Shown here piece after piece: positions 1-7,531 of a stretch of DNA of 41,412 nt (the stretch's first letter is position 1; each line of letters begins with the position of its first letter). A model generated the notes under the pieces. That model worked only from the letters and a program-made list of their open reading frames with translations. It did no database searches and was not told where the DNA came from. The stretch is from Deltaproteobacteria bacterium (lineage in GTDB: Bacteria; Desulfobacterota; Desulfobacteria; Desulfobacterales; Desulfatibacillaceae). The position numbers and the translations under genes were made by a program. The DNA is taken from positions 1-41,412 of the forward strand of contig JACRLG010000019.1 of NCBI GenBank assembly GCA_016235345.1, in the 5' to 3' direction.

Positions 1-129
1 CGCGTAGTTGTCCCACTCGTTGACGGAGTAGACCAGATCGTCGCGCACGATGTCGCTTCCGTCCTTGTTCACCGCAATCTCGTTCTCTGCGGTGTCGGGA
101 ACGCGCTTCACGCAAACCAGAATTTCCAT
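1..129 (-). CDS. etfB: Electron transfer flavoprotein beta subunit, N-terminal fragment
   Basis: This is the first 43 codons of a gene that runs off the left edge of the window. The protein starts MEILVCVKRVPDT and continues with the nucleotide-fold opening typical of EtfB, the beta subunit of the heterodimeric FAD/AMP electron transfer flavoprotein that collects electrons from acyl-CoA dehydrogenases. A GGGAGA ribosome binding site lies about seven bases before the ATG at 129. The gene is downstream of, and on the same strand as, the membrane FeS oxidoreductase at 375-2453, the expected electron acceptor for ETF. Only the N-terminus can be seen, so completeness and the partner etfA cannot be checked. 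Confidence 0.88.
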   Translation of the reverse strand, partial: MEILVCVKRVPDTAENEIAVNKDGSDIVRDDLVYSVNEWDNYA

Positions 130-148
130 GTTGTGTCTCCCTTGGAGG

Positions 149-291
149 CTTAAAGTTTTTTTGCGGGGGAGGGAGGGGAAACTTTTTCTGAAGAAAAAGT
201 TTCCCCACACTTCCACCCCAGCCGATCTACGATCGTCCGGGGACCCCGGTCTCCCCCGCGCCCCCTCCCACCCCTTCAAAAAGACTTTAAG
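149..291. repeat. Imperfect palindromic intergenic element with an inner hairpin
   Basis: The gap between etfB and the FeS oxidoreductase is almost entirely a palindrome. The left arm (149-177, CTTAAAGTTTTTTTGCGGGG onward) matches the reverse complement of the right arm (263-291, ending GACTTTAAG) at about 25 of 29 positions. The middle holds a separate perfect 14-bp hairpin at 175-206. Such arrangements are typical of small non-coding repeats or of RNA processing and attenuation signals inside an operon. No second copy was noticed in this window. Confidence 0.7.
175..206. terminator. Perfect 14-bp hairpin upstream of etfB
   Basis: GGGGAAACTTTTTC (175-188) and GAAAAAGTTTCCCC (193-206) are perfect complements with a 4-base loop. 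The stem holds A and T runs but no separate U-tract follows on the minus strand, so it may be an attenuator, processing site or stability element between the FeS oxidoreductase and etfB rather than a full terminator. Confidence 0.5.
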
Positions 292-374
292 TCAAGTGGG
301 TAAGGGGTTTTCTCCGTGATTTTCGCCAACTTTGACTTCAAGGCCCGGCCTTATATCCGGGCCTTTTGACGTGC

Positions 375-2453
375 CTACGCAATGTGCTGGTCTACAAGCT
401 CAACAAGATCAATGACTTCCATGATGCCTTCAAGTCCCGAAGTCTTGATGGCGTCTTCTATGTTCACCTTGCAGAAGGGGCAAGCCGTGACCACCACGTC
501 GGCTCCGGCGTCCTTGGCCATTGCCACGCGCACCTTGCCCATGCGGGTCTCTTCCACCGGCTCGTAGAAAAGCATCAAGCCGCCGCCGCCGCAGCAGAAG
601 GAGCGGTCGCGGCACTTTGTCATGTCAACCCTTGTAAGGCCGGGGATGGCGTCCAGCACCGCGCGCGGGTCTTCGTACAGGCCGTTGTGGCGGCCAAGGT
701 AGCAGGGATCGTGATACACGTACTTCTTGCCGCTGGTCTCAGGCGTCAGCTTCAACTTGCCGGATTTCACCGCGCCAAGGATGGTGGTGGCCATGTGCTC
801 CACTTCGCAGATGCCCTCATAGTCCTTTTTAAGGGCGTTAAACGCGTGGGGGTCGGCGGTGACGATCTTTTTCGCGCCGGAGGCCGCTATCATCTCGGTG
901 TTGTGTTCCTTCAGGCTCTGGAACAGGCTTTCCTCGCCGAAGCGACGCACCTCGTGGCCGGAGTCCTTCTCGGCAGGGCCGAGAATCGCTGCTTCCACCC
1001 CGGAGGCCGCAAGCACGCGGGCGGTGGACTGGGCGATTTTGCTGATCTGGTCGTCGAAGGAGGTGATGGAGTCAACGAAATAAAGGGTCTCGCAGGTCTC
1101 GCCCTTTTTCACATCAACAACGCTGATGGGCATGTCCTTGATCCACTCGCTGCGCTTCTTCTCCATCTTGCCGTAGGGGTTGCCGCGCTTTTCCAGGGCC
1201 GAGAGGGGCTTCTGGAGGCTCTGGGGCACCGCGCCCTCGTCCACCATTCCGCGCCTGAGGTCCACGATCTTGTCTATGTACTCGATGAAGATGGGGCACT
1301 CGGCCTCGCAGGCTCCGCAGGTGGTGCAGGACCAGATTTCATCCTCTGAGAGGATGGTGCCGATGAGATTGTCGTTGGCCTCGGCCTGGCCCTTCAGGGG
1401 GAAGGCCTTGAAGAGCTTGTCCCGGCACTTGATGGAGATGAACCTGGGGGAAAGCGGGCGGCCCACGGTGCGGGCCGGGCACTGGTCGGAGCAGCGTCCG
1501 CAGTCGGCGCAGGAATAAAAATCCAGGATGTGCTTCCAGGTGAAGTCCGTGAGTTTTTTCACGCCCACTGATTCCAGGGCTTCCAGCTCCTCGGCTGTGA
1601 GGCCGTACTGGATGGGCTTTATGGTCCCCTTGGTGAGCTTTGCAAGCCACACGTTGGGAATGGAGGTGATGACGTGGAAATGCTTTCCCAGGGGAAGCAG
1701 GTTCAAAAAGGTGAAGAAAATTATTTCGTGAACGAGGTAAGCCCATACGTTGATCACGGAGAGCTTGGACACCGAGGTGAAGGAAAGCGCGTGGCTCACG
1801 AACCATGGAATCGTGAAGGGAACCAGAAGGTGCGGCTCCTGCCCGGCCTTGACCGTGGCCGCCGCGAGGCTGCCTTCAAAAAAGCCGTCGGCCAGCATGA
1901 GGCCGGAGATCATGCAGAGGATGAAAACCGCCTCCGCCGTGTGGTCGTGGCCCAGTTCCTTGGGCACGGCGTAGCGTTCGGGCTTTATTACGCCCCGGCG
2001 CACAGCGGCGATGACGCAGGCCACCAGAACCATGGTGGCCGCAAGGTCCTTGGTGACGCTGTAGACCCCGCCCAGAATCTGGCCTTCGCCCACTATTGGC
2101 AGGGCGAAGCCTTCGGTCACGCCCAGAAGGACCAGGGTGATGGAGCGGAGCGACAGAATACAGAACCCGGCGAAAATCATTATGTGCAGAACGCCTGCGC
2201 TCCAGTAGCGGGGCTGGCGGTACTGGCCTATGGCGAACTTGACCATGTGCCAGGTGCGGGCGATTACGCGGTCAAACCGTGGGTCCTTGCGGGACAGATA
2301 CAGAGGCTTGATCCGGTTGACGATTATATAGGTGAAAAGGCAGGCGGCCACCACGGGAATAAGCACCGCGAGAATGATCACGGGTATTCCAAGGATGGTG
2401 GCCTGGGCCGGTGGGGGGAGTAGGTTTACTGCATGGGCTGCGGCTGGATCCAT
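375..2453 (-). CDS. Membrane-bound heterodisulfide-reductase-like FeS oxidoreductase (ETF:quinone oxidoreductase type)
   Basis: The 692-residue protein has an N-terminal membrane domain of several hydrophobic helices (about residues 20-260, NarI-like cytochrome b fold). Two [4Fe-4S] ferredoxin motifs follow near residues 318 and 376 (CADCGRCSDQCP and CTTCGACEAECP), then a soluble part ending in one clear CCG domain (HDPCYLGRHN, CCGGGG near 618, ACPFC). The first CCG-like half appears to lack its cysteines. This architecture is known from FeS oxidoreductases encoded beside etfBA in sulfate reducers and syntrophs, where they are proposed to move ETF electrons to menaquinone. The ATG at 2453 has AAAGGAG six to seven bases upstream. 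It should be co-transcribed with etfB, 245 bases downstream across a hairpin region. The family is secure; the electron acceptor is inferred. Confidence 0.85.
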   Translation of the reverse strand: MDPAAAHAVNLLPPPAQATILGIPVIILAVLIPVVAACLFTYIIVNRIKPLYLSRKDPRFDRVIARTWHMVKFAIGQYRQPRYWSAGVLHIMIFAGFCILSLRSITLVLLGVTEGFALPIVGEGQILGGVYSVTKDLAATMVLVACVIAAVRRGVIKPERYAVPKELGHDHTAEAVFILCMISGLMLADGFFEGSLAAATVKAGQEPHLLVPFTIPWFVSHALSFTSVSKLSVINVWAYLVHEIIFFTFLNLLPLGKHFHVITSIPNVWLAKLTKGTIKPIQYGLTAEELEALESVGVKKLTDFTWKHILDFYSCADCGRCSDQCPARTVGRPLSPRFISIKCRDKLFKAFPLKGQAEANDNLIGTILSEDEIWSCTTCGACEAECPIFIEYIDKIVDLRRGMVDEGAVPQSLQKPLSALEKRGNPYGKMEKKRSEWIKDMPISVVDVKKGETCETLYFVDSITSFDDQISKIAQSTARVLAASGVEAAILGPAEKDSGHEVRRFGEESLFQSLKEHNTEMIAASGAKKIVTADPHAFNALKKDYEGICEVEHMATTILGAVKSGKLKLTPETSGKKYVYHDPCYLGRHNGLYEDPRAVLDAIPGLTRVDMTKCRDRSFCCGGGGLMLFYEPVEETRMGKVRVAMAKDAGADVVVTACPFCKVNIEDAIKTSGLEGIMEVIDLVELVDQHIA

Positions 2454-2470
2454 AAAATTCTCCTTTGCCT

Positions 2471-2498
2471 CGTTTATTACTGACCGTTTATTACTGAT
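2471..2498. promoter_or_regulatory. Tandem 14-bp direct repeat ahead of the FeS oxidoreductase
   Basis: CGTTTATTACTGAC is followed directly by CGTTTATTACTGAT, 13 of 14 identical, 18 to 45 bases upstream of the start codon at 2453. Tandem repeats in this position can be activator or repressor sites or a local duplication. It does not match an operator that I recognise. Confidence 0.4.
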
Positions 2499-2683
2499 AT
2501 TAAGAGCCCGTTGAATGACTCCGGCTTGACGAAATCAAGCGATTGAAGCTGAACGATCTTTTGTTGCGTAAGGCCAAAACGGCCACGGCCCGCCGGGGGC
2601 CGGAAGAAAACCTTCAAGGCGAACCGGAAGCCGCCAAACACGGTTCTTGCGGCCATTTTTTCCGCAACCGGGCGGAGCGAAGG

Positions 2684-2712
2684 AGGGGATTGTCCCCTTT
2701 ATCCTTTTTTTT
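2684..2712 (+). terminator. Terminator-like hairpin with T-run in a divergent intergenic region
   Basis: AGGGGA TTG TCCCCT (2684-2698) is followed by a T-rich tract to 2712. It points rightward, towards the DUF2889 gene, and no plus-strand gene lies before it. It could be a leader attenuator for the genes from 2893 or a chance structure. The rest of the 440-base gap (2454-2892) shows no convincing gene. Confidence 0.35.
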
Positions 2713-2892
2713 AAAAAATGAAACCGCGTTCAGCTAACAAAACCGACAATTTCTTGTCAAGGATAAAAGGCCCTCACCGACGCTTTGCGTCAAAGTGTTA
2801 CGTTGCGAAACACGGGTTGTCGTGATATGGAAATCCGTAAAAATTCCGTCTTGTTTCAAATTCCCCTATTTTCCCCGGCACATGGAGGAAAA

Positions 2893-3528
2893 ATGCCAGA
2901 GAACAGCCAGGCCCCGGATGGCGCGGGCCGGTCCTTAAAAGAACTCGCAGTCGGCAAAAGCCCTCTTCATCAGCGCAGGATAAGCGTTTCGTCCTACCCG
3001 GTGGAGGGCTTCAGGGTGCTGGTGGAAGGATGGCTGAACGACGAACGCCTGGTTCCCATCTACCGGCACTGGGACTCGAAACCACGCGATGAAGGCCCGG
3101 TCCACGGCCTTTGCATAAGGATGCTGGTGGGAAGCTATCCTCTCACCATCCTGGACGCCGAGGCCGAAATGCCCACCACGCCCAATTCCCAGTGCACAGC
3201 GGCCCAGGAGGGGATAAAAAAGATAATCGGGCAGGAGATACGTTCCGGCTACAGCGAGCGCATAAGGGACCTCATAGGCGGGGCCGCAGGCTGCACCCAT
3301 CTGACGCACCTTGCGGTGGTGATGGGGCCCGCCGCCCTGCACGGGTTCTGGACCCTCTACGCCCAGAACCCCAGGCCCGCCCCGAAATCCTTCGAGGAGG
3401 TGGAGGGGCTTGAGTACCTCATCAACTCCTGCCACCTCTGGACCCCGGACGGCCCCTACATAGCGGAACTGAAAGAGATGATAAAAACCCTTGCCAGGGA
3501 AGGGGAAAAACATGGAAAAAACGCATGA
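2893..3528 (+). CDS. DUF2889 domain protein
   Basis: The protein has 211 residues from the ATG at 2893, which follows GGAGG by about five bases; upstream in-frame starts lack a ribosome binding site. The body matches DUF2889: an N-terminal beta-rich half containing VEGWLNDER, then the RDLIGGAAGCTHLTHL segment with the conserved Gly-Cys-Thr-His motif in the C-terminal half. DUF2889 has no established activity; related genes are found in aromatic or acyl-CoA catabolic clusters. Here it is the first gene of a three-gene set with two small cupins and overlaps the next gene by 17 bases, so the three are probably co-translated. Function unknown. Confidence 0.8.
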   Translation: MPENSQAPDGAGRSLKELAVGKSPLHQRRISVSSYPVEGFRVLVEGWLNDERLVPIYRHWDSKPRDEGPVHGLCIRMLVGSYPLTILDAEAEMPTTPNSQCTAAQEGIKKIIGQEIRSGYSERIRDLIGGAAGCTHLTHLAVVMGPAALHGFWTLYAQNPRPAPKSFEEVEGLEYLINSCHLWTPDGPYIAELKEMIKTLAREGEKHGKNA

Positions 3529-3907
3529 CACGCGCGTTCCCTACGCCTCGGCCCTACCCTACACGGCGGCGGACGGAAGCCTCGTGAGGGAGCTTTTTCA
3601 CCCGGAAATCCACGGGGAGGTTTCAACCAGCCTGGCCGAAATGGTTGTGGCCCCGTTCGGGGAGTCCGCCCTCTACACCCATCCGGGCTCGCACCTTACG
3701 GTGCATTTTCTGGAAGGCCGGGGCTCCATGCGGGTGGGGGCCAGGGTCTTTCAGACAAACGAGCGCGACACCGTCTGCGTTCCGGCAAAAACCGCCTGGC
3801 AGGTCCAGAACTCCGGCGACTGTTTCTTAAGGTTCCTGTGCTTTTTCTCGCCTTTTCACAAACATTCCGAAACCATCATCGTCTCGGCGAACGGAAAGCA
3901 ATCATGA
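3512..3907 (+). CDS. Small cupin-fold protein
   Basis: This 131-residue protein appears to be a single-domain cupin. It has a beta-sandwich pattern with ALYTHPGSHLTVHFLEGRGS around residues 50-70 and a second strand block near VCVPAKTAWQVQNSG. The usual cupin HxH pair is only partly present (HPGSH), so metal binding is uncertain. The ATG at 3512 lies inside the end of the DUF2889 gene and is preceded by AGGGGAAAAAC. Its stop overlaps the next start as ATGA. The pairing with a second, better conserved cupin suggests a small-molecule binding or isomerase-like role, but no substrate can be named. Confidence 0.7.
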   Translation: MEKTHDTRVPYASALPYTAADGSLVRELFHPEIHGEVSTSLAEMVVAPFGESALYTHPGSHLTVHFLEGRGSMRVGARVFQTNERDTVCVPAKTAWQVQNSGDCFLRFLCFFSPFHKHSETIIVSANGKQS

Positions 3908-4254
3908 AAATAATTCATTACACCGAAGAAACGGAAAAGGTTTTCGAGGGCGACGCGGTAAGAGGCGTCACGGGCCGGGTGCTGATAGGAAAGGCCGACC
4001 AGGCGCAGAATTTCTGCATGAGGCTTTTTTCCGTGGAGCCAGGGGGCTTCTCGCCAAGGCACAGCCACGAATGGGAGCATGAAATCTTCTTCCACTCCGG
4101 CCAGGGGGCTGTGTGGGACGGCGATGGCTGGACCCTGGTGGGTCCTGGTGTGGCGGCCTTCATTCCGGGAGGGGCCGAGCACCAGGTGAAAAATGCCGGA
4201 AACGAGCCTTTGATATTCGTGTGCCTGATACCAAGCGGTGTCACTGAATTGTAA
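3904..4254 (+). CDS. Cupin 2 domain protein
   Basis: This 116-residue cupin has a clear metal-binding set: HSHEWEHEIFFHSGQG (motif 1, two or three His plus Glu, around residues 58-70) and PGGAEHQVKN (motif 2 His, near 95). It starts at the ATG of an ATGA overlap with the previous cupin, which indicates translational coupling. Small cupins of this type act as dioxygenases, isomerases or sensory binding proteins, and the sequence alone does not decide. No obvious terminator follows. Confidence 0.82.
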   Translation: MKIIHYTEETEKVFEGDAVRGVTGRVLIGKADQAQNFCMRLFSVEPGGFSPRHSHEWEHEIFFHSGQGAVWDGDGWTLVGPGVAAFIPGGAEHQVKNAGNEPLIFVCLIPSGVTEL

Positions 4255-4571
4255 CCTGGGGGATCCGGGCTGCGTTGTTACGGAAGATCAATCTGAGCGG
4301 CCAATGGGGATCTGTAATGAACCCCCGTTCAGCGAATGGCTGTTTCAGGCGTCTGCAAGTAAAACCCCGGAATGATTTTTTGCCCTTGCCGCTAACACCA
4401 TCTTCCTATTGCAAGTAAGTCCAAGTTGGGATATGAAAAGGCCCACGGCGTCCTGTCCAAAGGCAGGGGGGAAACGGCCATCGCCCCTTAGGGGCGCTTG
4501 CGTCCATCCCGTTGCCCGAACCCAGGCAGGGCCTGCGGCCAATACCAACATCCATGGAGAAGGAGGGTTTC
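4255..4571. other. Intergenic region, no gene recognised
   Basis: This 317-base gap holds a small perfect hairpin, CGCCCC TTA GGGGCG (4482-4496), and several GC-rich pairings just ahead of the zinc-ribbon gene. I compared it by eye with common riboswitch consensus patterns (TPP, SAM, cobalamin, c-di-GMP-I, fluoride) and found no match. Confidence 0.4.
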
Positions 4572-4751
4572 ATGAGCACTCCCCAACACTGCCCCGGCTA
4601 CGAACAGTTCAAAAACCTCAAGTCCTTCACCTGCAAATGCCCCAAGTGCGGCAAGGAGCTGGAGATTTTCTCGGACGAGTTCGACAAGGCCCACAAGTGC
4701 AAGGGCTGCGGCGAGGCCATAGACTTCACCCAGTGCAAGCTGGACCAGTAA
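4572..4751 (+). CDS. Small zinc-ribbon protein
   Basis: The 59-residue protein starts at the ATG at 4572 behind GGAGG. It is dominated by two CxxC pairs (CPKCGKELEIF and CKGCGEAIDF, about residues 25-50), a zinc-ribbon or rubredoxin-like knuckle, with an additional Cys near the C-terminus. Charged residues between the knuckles and the lack of a signal peptide point to a small cytoplasmic metal-binding protein. It stands alone between the cupin set and the PerR-like gene and is followed by a GC-rich hairpin. No function is known to me. Confidence 0.7.
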   Translation: MSTPQHCPGYEQFKNLKSFTCKCPKCGKELEIFSDEFDKAHKCKGCGEAIDFTQCKLDQ

Positions 4752-4757
4752 TTCTTG

Positions 4758-4789
4758 AAGGCCCCGTTCCACCTTCGGAGCGGGGCCTT
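4758..4789 (+). terminator. GC-rich hairpin after the zinc-ribbon gene
   Basis: AAGGCCCCGTTCC pairs with GGAGCGGGGCCTT across a 6-base loop, with one G-T pair. It begins seven bases after the stop codon. There is no U-tract, but the position and stability suit a transcription end or mRNA 3' stabiliser. Confidence 0.6.
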
Positions 4790-4997
4790 GCGGCAAAACC
4801 GGCCCGCCGCTGGCAGCGCCGGAAACGCCTTGTAAATTCAGCGAGATGAAACCTTTTCGCGGGAAGCCGGACCCGCTGCCTGCTCTCAATATGCCAAACT
4901 TCCTTTTTCGGCGGCCCGCTTTCCGGTGAACGCTTCTCCTTTGGCTTTGAAATTAAAGAGCCGTTTTCGCGTCAAGACCGCGAAGGAGATTTTTTTC

Positions 4998-5026
4998 TTG
5001 ACCTTTCTGAAATAATAACTATTATC
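4998..5026 (+). promoter_or_regulatory. Promoter with overlapping Fur/PerR-type operator ahead of the perR-like gene
   Basis: A -35 like TTGACC (4998-5003) and a -10 like TATTAT (5020-5025) are 16 bases apart. The -10 lies inside the inverted repeat ATAATA-AC-TATTAT (5012-5025), an AT-rich palindrome of the Fur/PerR box type. A regulator bound here would block its own promoter, so autoregulation is the straightforward inference. Confidence 0.65.
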
Positions 5027-5048
5027 AATACGAATAGGGAATTTGAAC

Positions 5049-5459
5049 TTGCATACCCAAAGAGCCATAAGAATGACGCGACAACGAAGAGTCATAATGG
5101 AAGAGCTTCAGAAGGTGCACTGCCATCCCACTGCGGACCAGGTTTACGAGCTTGTCCGCAAGCGCCTTCCGAGAATCAGCCTGGCCACGGTTTACAGGAA
5201 CCTGGACGTGCTTTCCGAGTCCGGCGCAATCCTGAAGTTGGAGTTGGGATGCACCCAGCGAAGGTACGACGGCGACATCAGCCCCCACTACCACGTAAAA
5301 TGCGTGAAGTGCGGCAAGGTGGGCGACGTGTTCGTTCCTCCCATCAATGTTCCCGAACTGGGGCCGGTGGCCGACTTTTCCGTTCAGGGTCACAAGGTCG
5401 AGTTCTTCGGAATATGCGACGAATGCGCGGGAAAGAACGGGCATCGCCTGGATTCCTGA
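5049..5459 (+). CDS. perR: Fur-family regulator, PerR-like
   Basis: This Fur-family repressor of about 136 residues has an N-terminal winged helix (MTRQRRVIMEEL, then the recognition region RISLATVYRNLDVL). Its C-terminal dimerisation domain has a regulatory metal site (HYHVKCVKCGKVGD) and a second CxxC (CDECAG), giving the Cys4 structural zinc site typical of PerR and Fur. Start choice is unsure: TTG at 5049 has AGGGA eight bases upstream, TTG at 5043 is too close to it, and ATG at 5073 would trim the N-terminus. PerR is favoured over Fur because rubrerythrin, desulfoferrodoxin and a rubredoxin-like gene follow, the known PerR targets in Desulfovibrio. Peroxide sensing would be through metal-catalysed oxidation. 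Confidence 0.82.
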   Translation: MHTQRAIRMTRQRRVIMEELQKVHCHPTADQVYELVRKRLPRISLATVYRNLDVLSESGAILKLELGCTQRRYDGDISPHYHVKCVKCGKVGDVFVPPINVPELGPVADFSVQGHKVEFFGICDECAGKNGHRLDS

Positions 5460-5515
5460 AAGAGGGGTCTTCCTTAAGCGCCCTTCAATATATGTCCTTG
5501 TGAGCATGACGAACC

Positions 5516-5542
5516 CATGATATGATAAGCCGTCGTATCATG
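5516..5542. promoter_or_regulatory. Inverted repeat between perR and rubrerythrin
   Basis: CATGATATG (5516-5524) and CGTATCATG (5534-5542) are near-perfect complements spaced nine bases apart. It is 57 bases after the perR stop and about 130 before the rbr start. It has no U-tract, so an operator is as likely as a terminator. Confidence 0.4.
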
Positions 5543-5670
5543 AAGCCCTTCCTCTTTCTTCAGGCATCCACGGTAATTTCACTGTGAACCCCGTCCCTCA
5601 AAGCGCCAGTCGTCGAACAGGGGGACGCCCTCTTTCTTTCAACACACAGGACCCCTAAAGGAGCACCGCC

Positions 5671-6246
5671 ATGCCGAGCATCAAGGGAACCGAAACGGAA
5701 AAGAACCTCCTGAAATCATTCGCCGGCGAGAGCCAAGCCCGCAACCGCTACACCTACTTCGCTGGACAGGCCAGGAAGGACGGCTACGTCCAGATCGCCG
5801 ATATCTTCGAGGAGACCGCCAACCAGGAAAAAGAGCACGCCAAGCGCTTCTTCAATTTTCTTGAAGGCGGCGAGCTTGAGATCACAGCAGCCTTTCCGGC
5901 TGGCGTGATCGGAACCACCCTGGAAAACCTCCTTGCCGCAGCCGAGGGCGAAAACTACGAGCAGACCGTCATGTACCCCGGATTCGCCAAGGTGGCGCGT
6001 TCGGAGGGTTTCCCGGACATCGCAGCGGTCTGGGACAAGGTCTCCGTGGCCGAGCGCCAGCACGAAAAGCGCTACCGCGACCTCGCCGCCAACATAAAGG
6101 CGGGACGGGTCTTCAAGCGCGAAAAACCCGTAACCTGGCGCTGCCGCAACTGTGGCTACCTCCACGAAGGAACCGAGGCCCCGGACCAGTGCCCGGCGTG
6201 TGCGCATCCGCAGGCCCATTTTGAACTCCTCGGCGAAAACTGGTGA
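5671..6246 (+). CDS. rbr: Rubrerythrin
   Basis: This 191-residue classical rubrerythrin reduces hydrogen peroxide in the cytoplasm of anaerobes. The N-terminal four-helix diiron domain carries the family ExxH-type ligands (SFAGESQARNRYTYFA near residue 20, ETANQEKEHAKRF near 52, and AVAERQHEKRY-like helix near 130). The C-terminal rubredoxin domain has two CxxC knuckles (CRNCGYLHEG and CPACAHPQ). AAAGGAG sits 7-8 bases before the ATG. It follows perR directly, as expected for a peroxide-responsive regulon. Immediately at its stop codon a long palindromic repeat begins. Confidence 0.95.
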   Translation: MPSIKGTETEKNLLKSFAGESQARNRYTYFAGQARKDGYVQIADIFEETANQEKEHAKRFFNFLEGGELEITAAFPAGVIGTTLENLLAAAEGENYEQTVMYPGFAKVARSEGFPDIAAVWDKVSVAERQHEKRYRDLAANIKAGRVFKREKPVTWRCRNCGYLHEGTEAPDQCPACAHPQAHFELLGENW

Positions 6247-6370
6247 CAGGCGGCCTGAAAACGCGAGCTGCTGTGTCAGGCGTCACCGAAAAGTCGGTCA
6301 CGTACAAAAGAGTACGCTCCCTCCTTTTCGGCTCGCCTTCCTTGCATCTCATCGTTTTCAAACCGCCTGT
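6246..6370 (-). repeat. Palindromic intergenic element, copy A (inverse orientation)
   Basis: ACAGGCGG-cc-TGAAAACG (6246-6263) pairs with CGTTTTCA-aa-CCGCCTGT (6353-6370). The interior carries the family core in reverse orientation (GCTGCTGTGTCAGGC, GGTCACGTAC, centre GTACAAAAGAGTACG, CTTGCATCTCATCG). It begins on the last base of the rbr stop codon. Confidence 0.85.
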
Positions 6371-6889
6371 CCGTGATTAAATTCAAGCGGGGTGACCTCC
6401 ATGGTTTTTGATTCATAGCTTATGACGTGGCCGGGAAGATGCATGGGGGATTAATTCCGATGACCCTGAAAAGAAACCGGAACCTCAGATTCCGAAGCAT
6501 CTTTTCCGGCCCCTTTAATTCCGGTTTGGGCGGCGTTTGGGTCAATAAGTTGCGGACGGAAAAATGTCCATTGTTTCCGGCATATTCCACTTGTTGCAAT
6601 GGCCTTGCGGCATAACGGCCCGGCCCGCTTCATCCTTTCCCGGCCCTGTTTCGGTATTCGCAGTTCCGAGCCATTGCTTGGTCTGATATTTTTTTCTTAA
6701 ATATCAGATTGTTAAGTATTGGTACAATTTGTGCTCTATAGATTCAGGTATGTTTCGGGTTTGCAGAGCAGGAAGCGGTGCGGCGATGCATGGCGTGAAT
6801 CCGCCGGCAGGTTCCTGCATACCAGACAACCGACGGCCAATGAGTCCTTCTTTAACAAGCAGACAACAACACACCAGGGAGACATGACC
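6371..6889. other. Intergenic region ahead of desulfoferrodoxin, with an AT-rich inverted repeat
   Basis: No gene is supported in these 519 bases. TCTGATATTT (6682-6691) and AAATATCAGA (6699-6708) form a perfect 10-bp inverted repeat with a T-rich loop, about 180 bases upstream of the desulfoferrodoxin start. This could be an operator or part of a promoter region; AT-rich sequence resembling -10 boxes follows at 6710-6740. Confidence 0.4.
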
Positions 6890-7264
6890 ATGGCAGCGAG
6901 AGGCGAAGTCTACAAGTGCGCGATTTGCGGAAACATCGTGGAAATGATGGTGGCGGGCGGCGGCGAGCTGGTCTGCTGCGGCCAGCCCATGGACCTCATG
7001 GTGGAAAACACCGTTGACGCGGCCAAGGAAAAGCACGTGCCCGTCATCGAAAAAACCGCCGACGGCTGGAAGGTCAAGGTGGGCGCGGTGGCGCACCCCA
7101 TGGAGGAGAAACACTACATCCAGTGGATCGAGCTTGTGACGGCAGACACCACCTATATAAAGTTCCTCGCCCCCGGACAGGCTCCCGAAGCCGAGTTCTG
7201 CGTCAAGGCCGACAAGGTGACCGCAAGGGAATACTGCAACCTGCACGGCCTCTGGAAAGCCTGA
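6890..7264 (+). CDS. dfx: Desulfoferrodoxin (class I superoxide reductase)
   Basis: The 124-residue protein reduces superoxide to peroxide. The N-terminal desulforedoxin domain has Cys10, Cys13, Cys29 and Cys30 (CAICG and VCCGQPM), forming the FeCys4 centre. The catalytic FeHis4Cys centre is built from [21 protein letters not shown] and the C-terminal YCNLHG. The ATG at 6890 is preferred over that at 6884 because AGGGAG is eight bases away from it. Peroxide made here would be removed by the nearby rubrerythrin, and electrons could come from the rubredoxins in the same island. A hairpin at 7315-7350 follows. Confidence 0.95.
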   Translation: MAARGEVYKCAICGNIVEMMVAGGGELVCCGQPMDLMVENTVDAAKEKHVPVIEKTADGWKVKVGAVAHPMEEKHYIQWIELVTADTTYIKFLAPGQAPEAEFCVKADKVTAREYCNLHGLWKA

Positions 7265-7314
7265 CAGGCTGCGGCAAAAACCGGACTAATCTGAAAAGCC
7301 CCAGGGCTTGCCTT

Positions 7315-7350
7315 GAAACGGCGCGGTGAAGAAATTTGCCGCGCCGTTTC
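7315..7350 (+). terminator. Hairpin between desulfoferrodoxin and the rubredoxin-like gene
   Basis: GAAACGGCGCGG (7315-7326) pairs perfectly with CCGCGCCGTTTC (7339-7350). It is 50 bases after the dfx stop and 22 before the next start. It lacks a U-run, so partial termination or mRNA processing is likely. Confidence 0.6.
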
Positions 7351-7372
7351 GGTAACAAAGGAGTCTCAAGCC

Positions 7373-7531
7373 ATGAACCCCACTTTCAAATGCACCAACT
7401 GCGGCTATACCCTGGAAGCGCCGTCGCCGCCCAAGGAATGCCCGTCGTGCCACGAAAAATGCGAATTCGTGGACGTCACCTGCTACATACCCGAATGCGG
7501 GACAGGCCCGAAAGATGAGCGACTCGGCTGA
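7373..7531 (+). CDS. Rubredoxin-like small zinc/iron-knuckle protein
   Basis: The protein has 52 residues from the ATG at 7373, behind AAAGGAG. Two CxxC knuckles ([10 protein letters not shown] and [10 protein letters not shown]) give a shortened rubredoxin fold, and a C-terminal tail ([12 protein letters not shown]) adds two further Cys. Similar rubredoxin-like proteins (rdl) are encoded with rbr and perR in Desulfovibrio. Its last 17 bases overlap the start of the DUF255 gene. It may be an electron carrier to rubrerythrin or desulfoferrodoxin, or a structural zinc protein; the extra cysteines leave this open. Confidence 0.75.
   Translation: MNPTFKCTNCGYTLEAPSPPKECPSCHEKCEFVDVTCYIPECGTGPKDERLG

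Noticed and set aside
1674-2423. 249-codon frame opposite the ETF oxidoreductase
   Set aside because: Antisense to the membrane domain of a well-supported protein; no domain or start signal.
4255-4571. Riboswitch upstream of the zinc-ribbon gene
   Set aside because: Hairpins are present, but none of the consensus cores I know (TPP, SAM, cobalamin, c-di-GMP, fluoride) is present.
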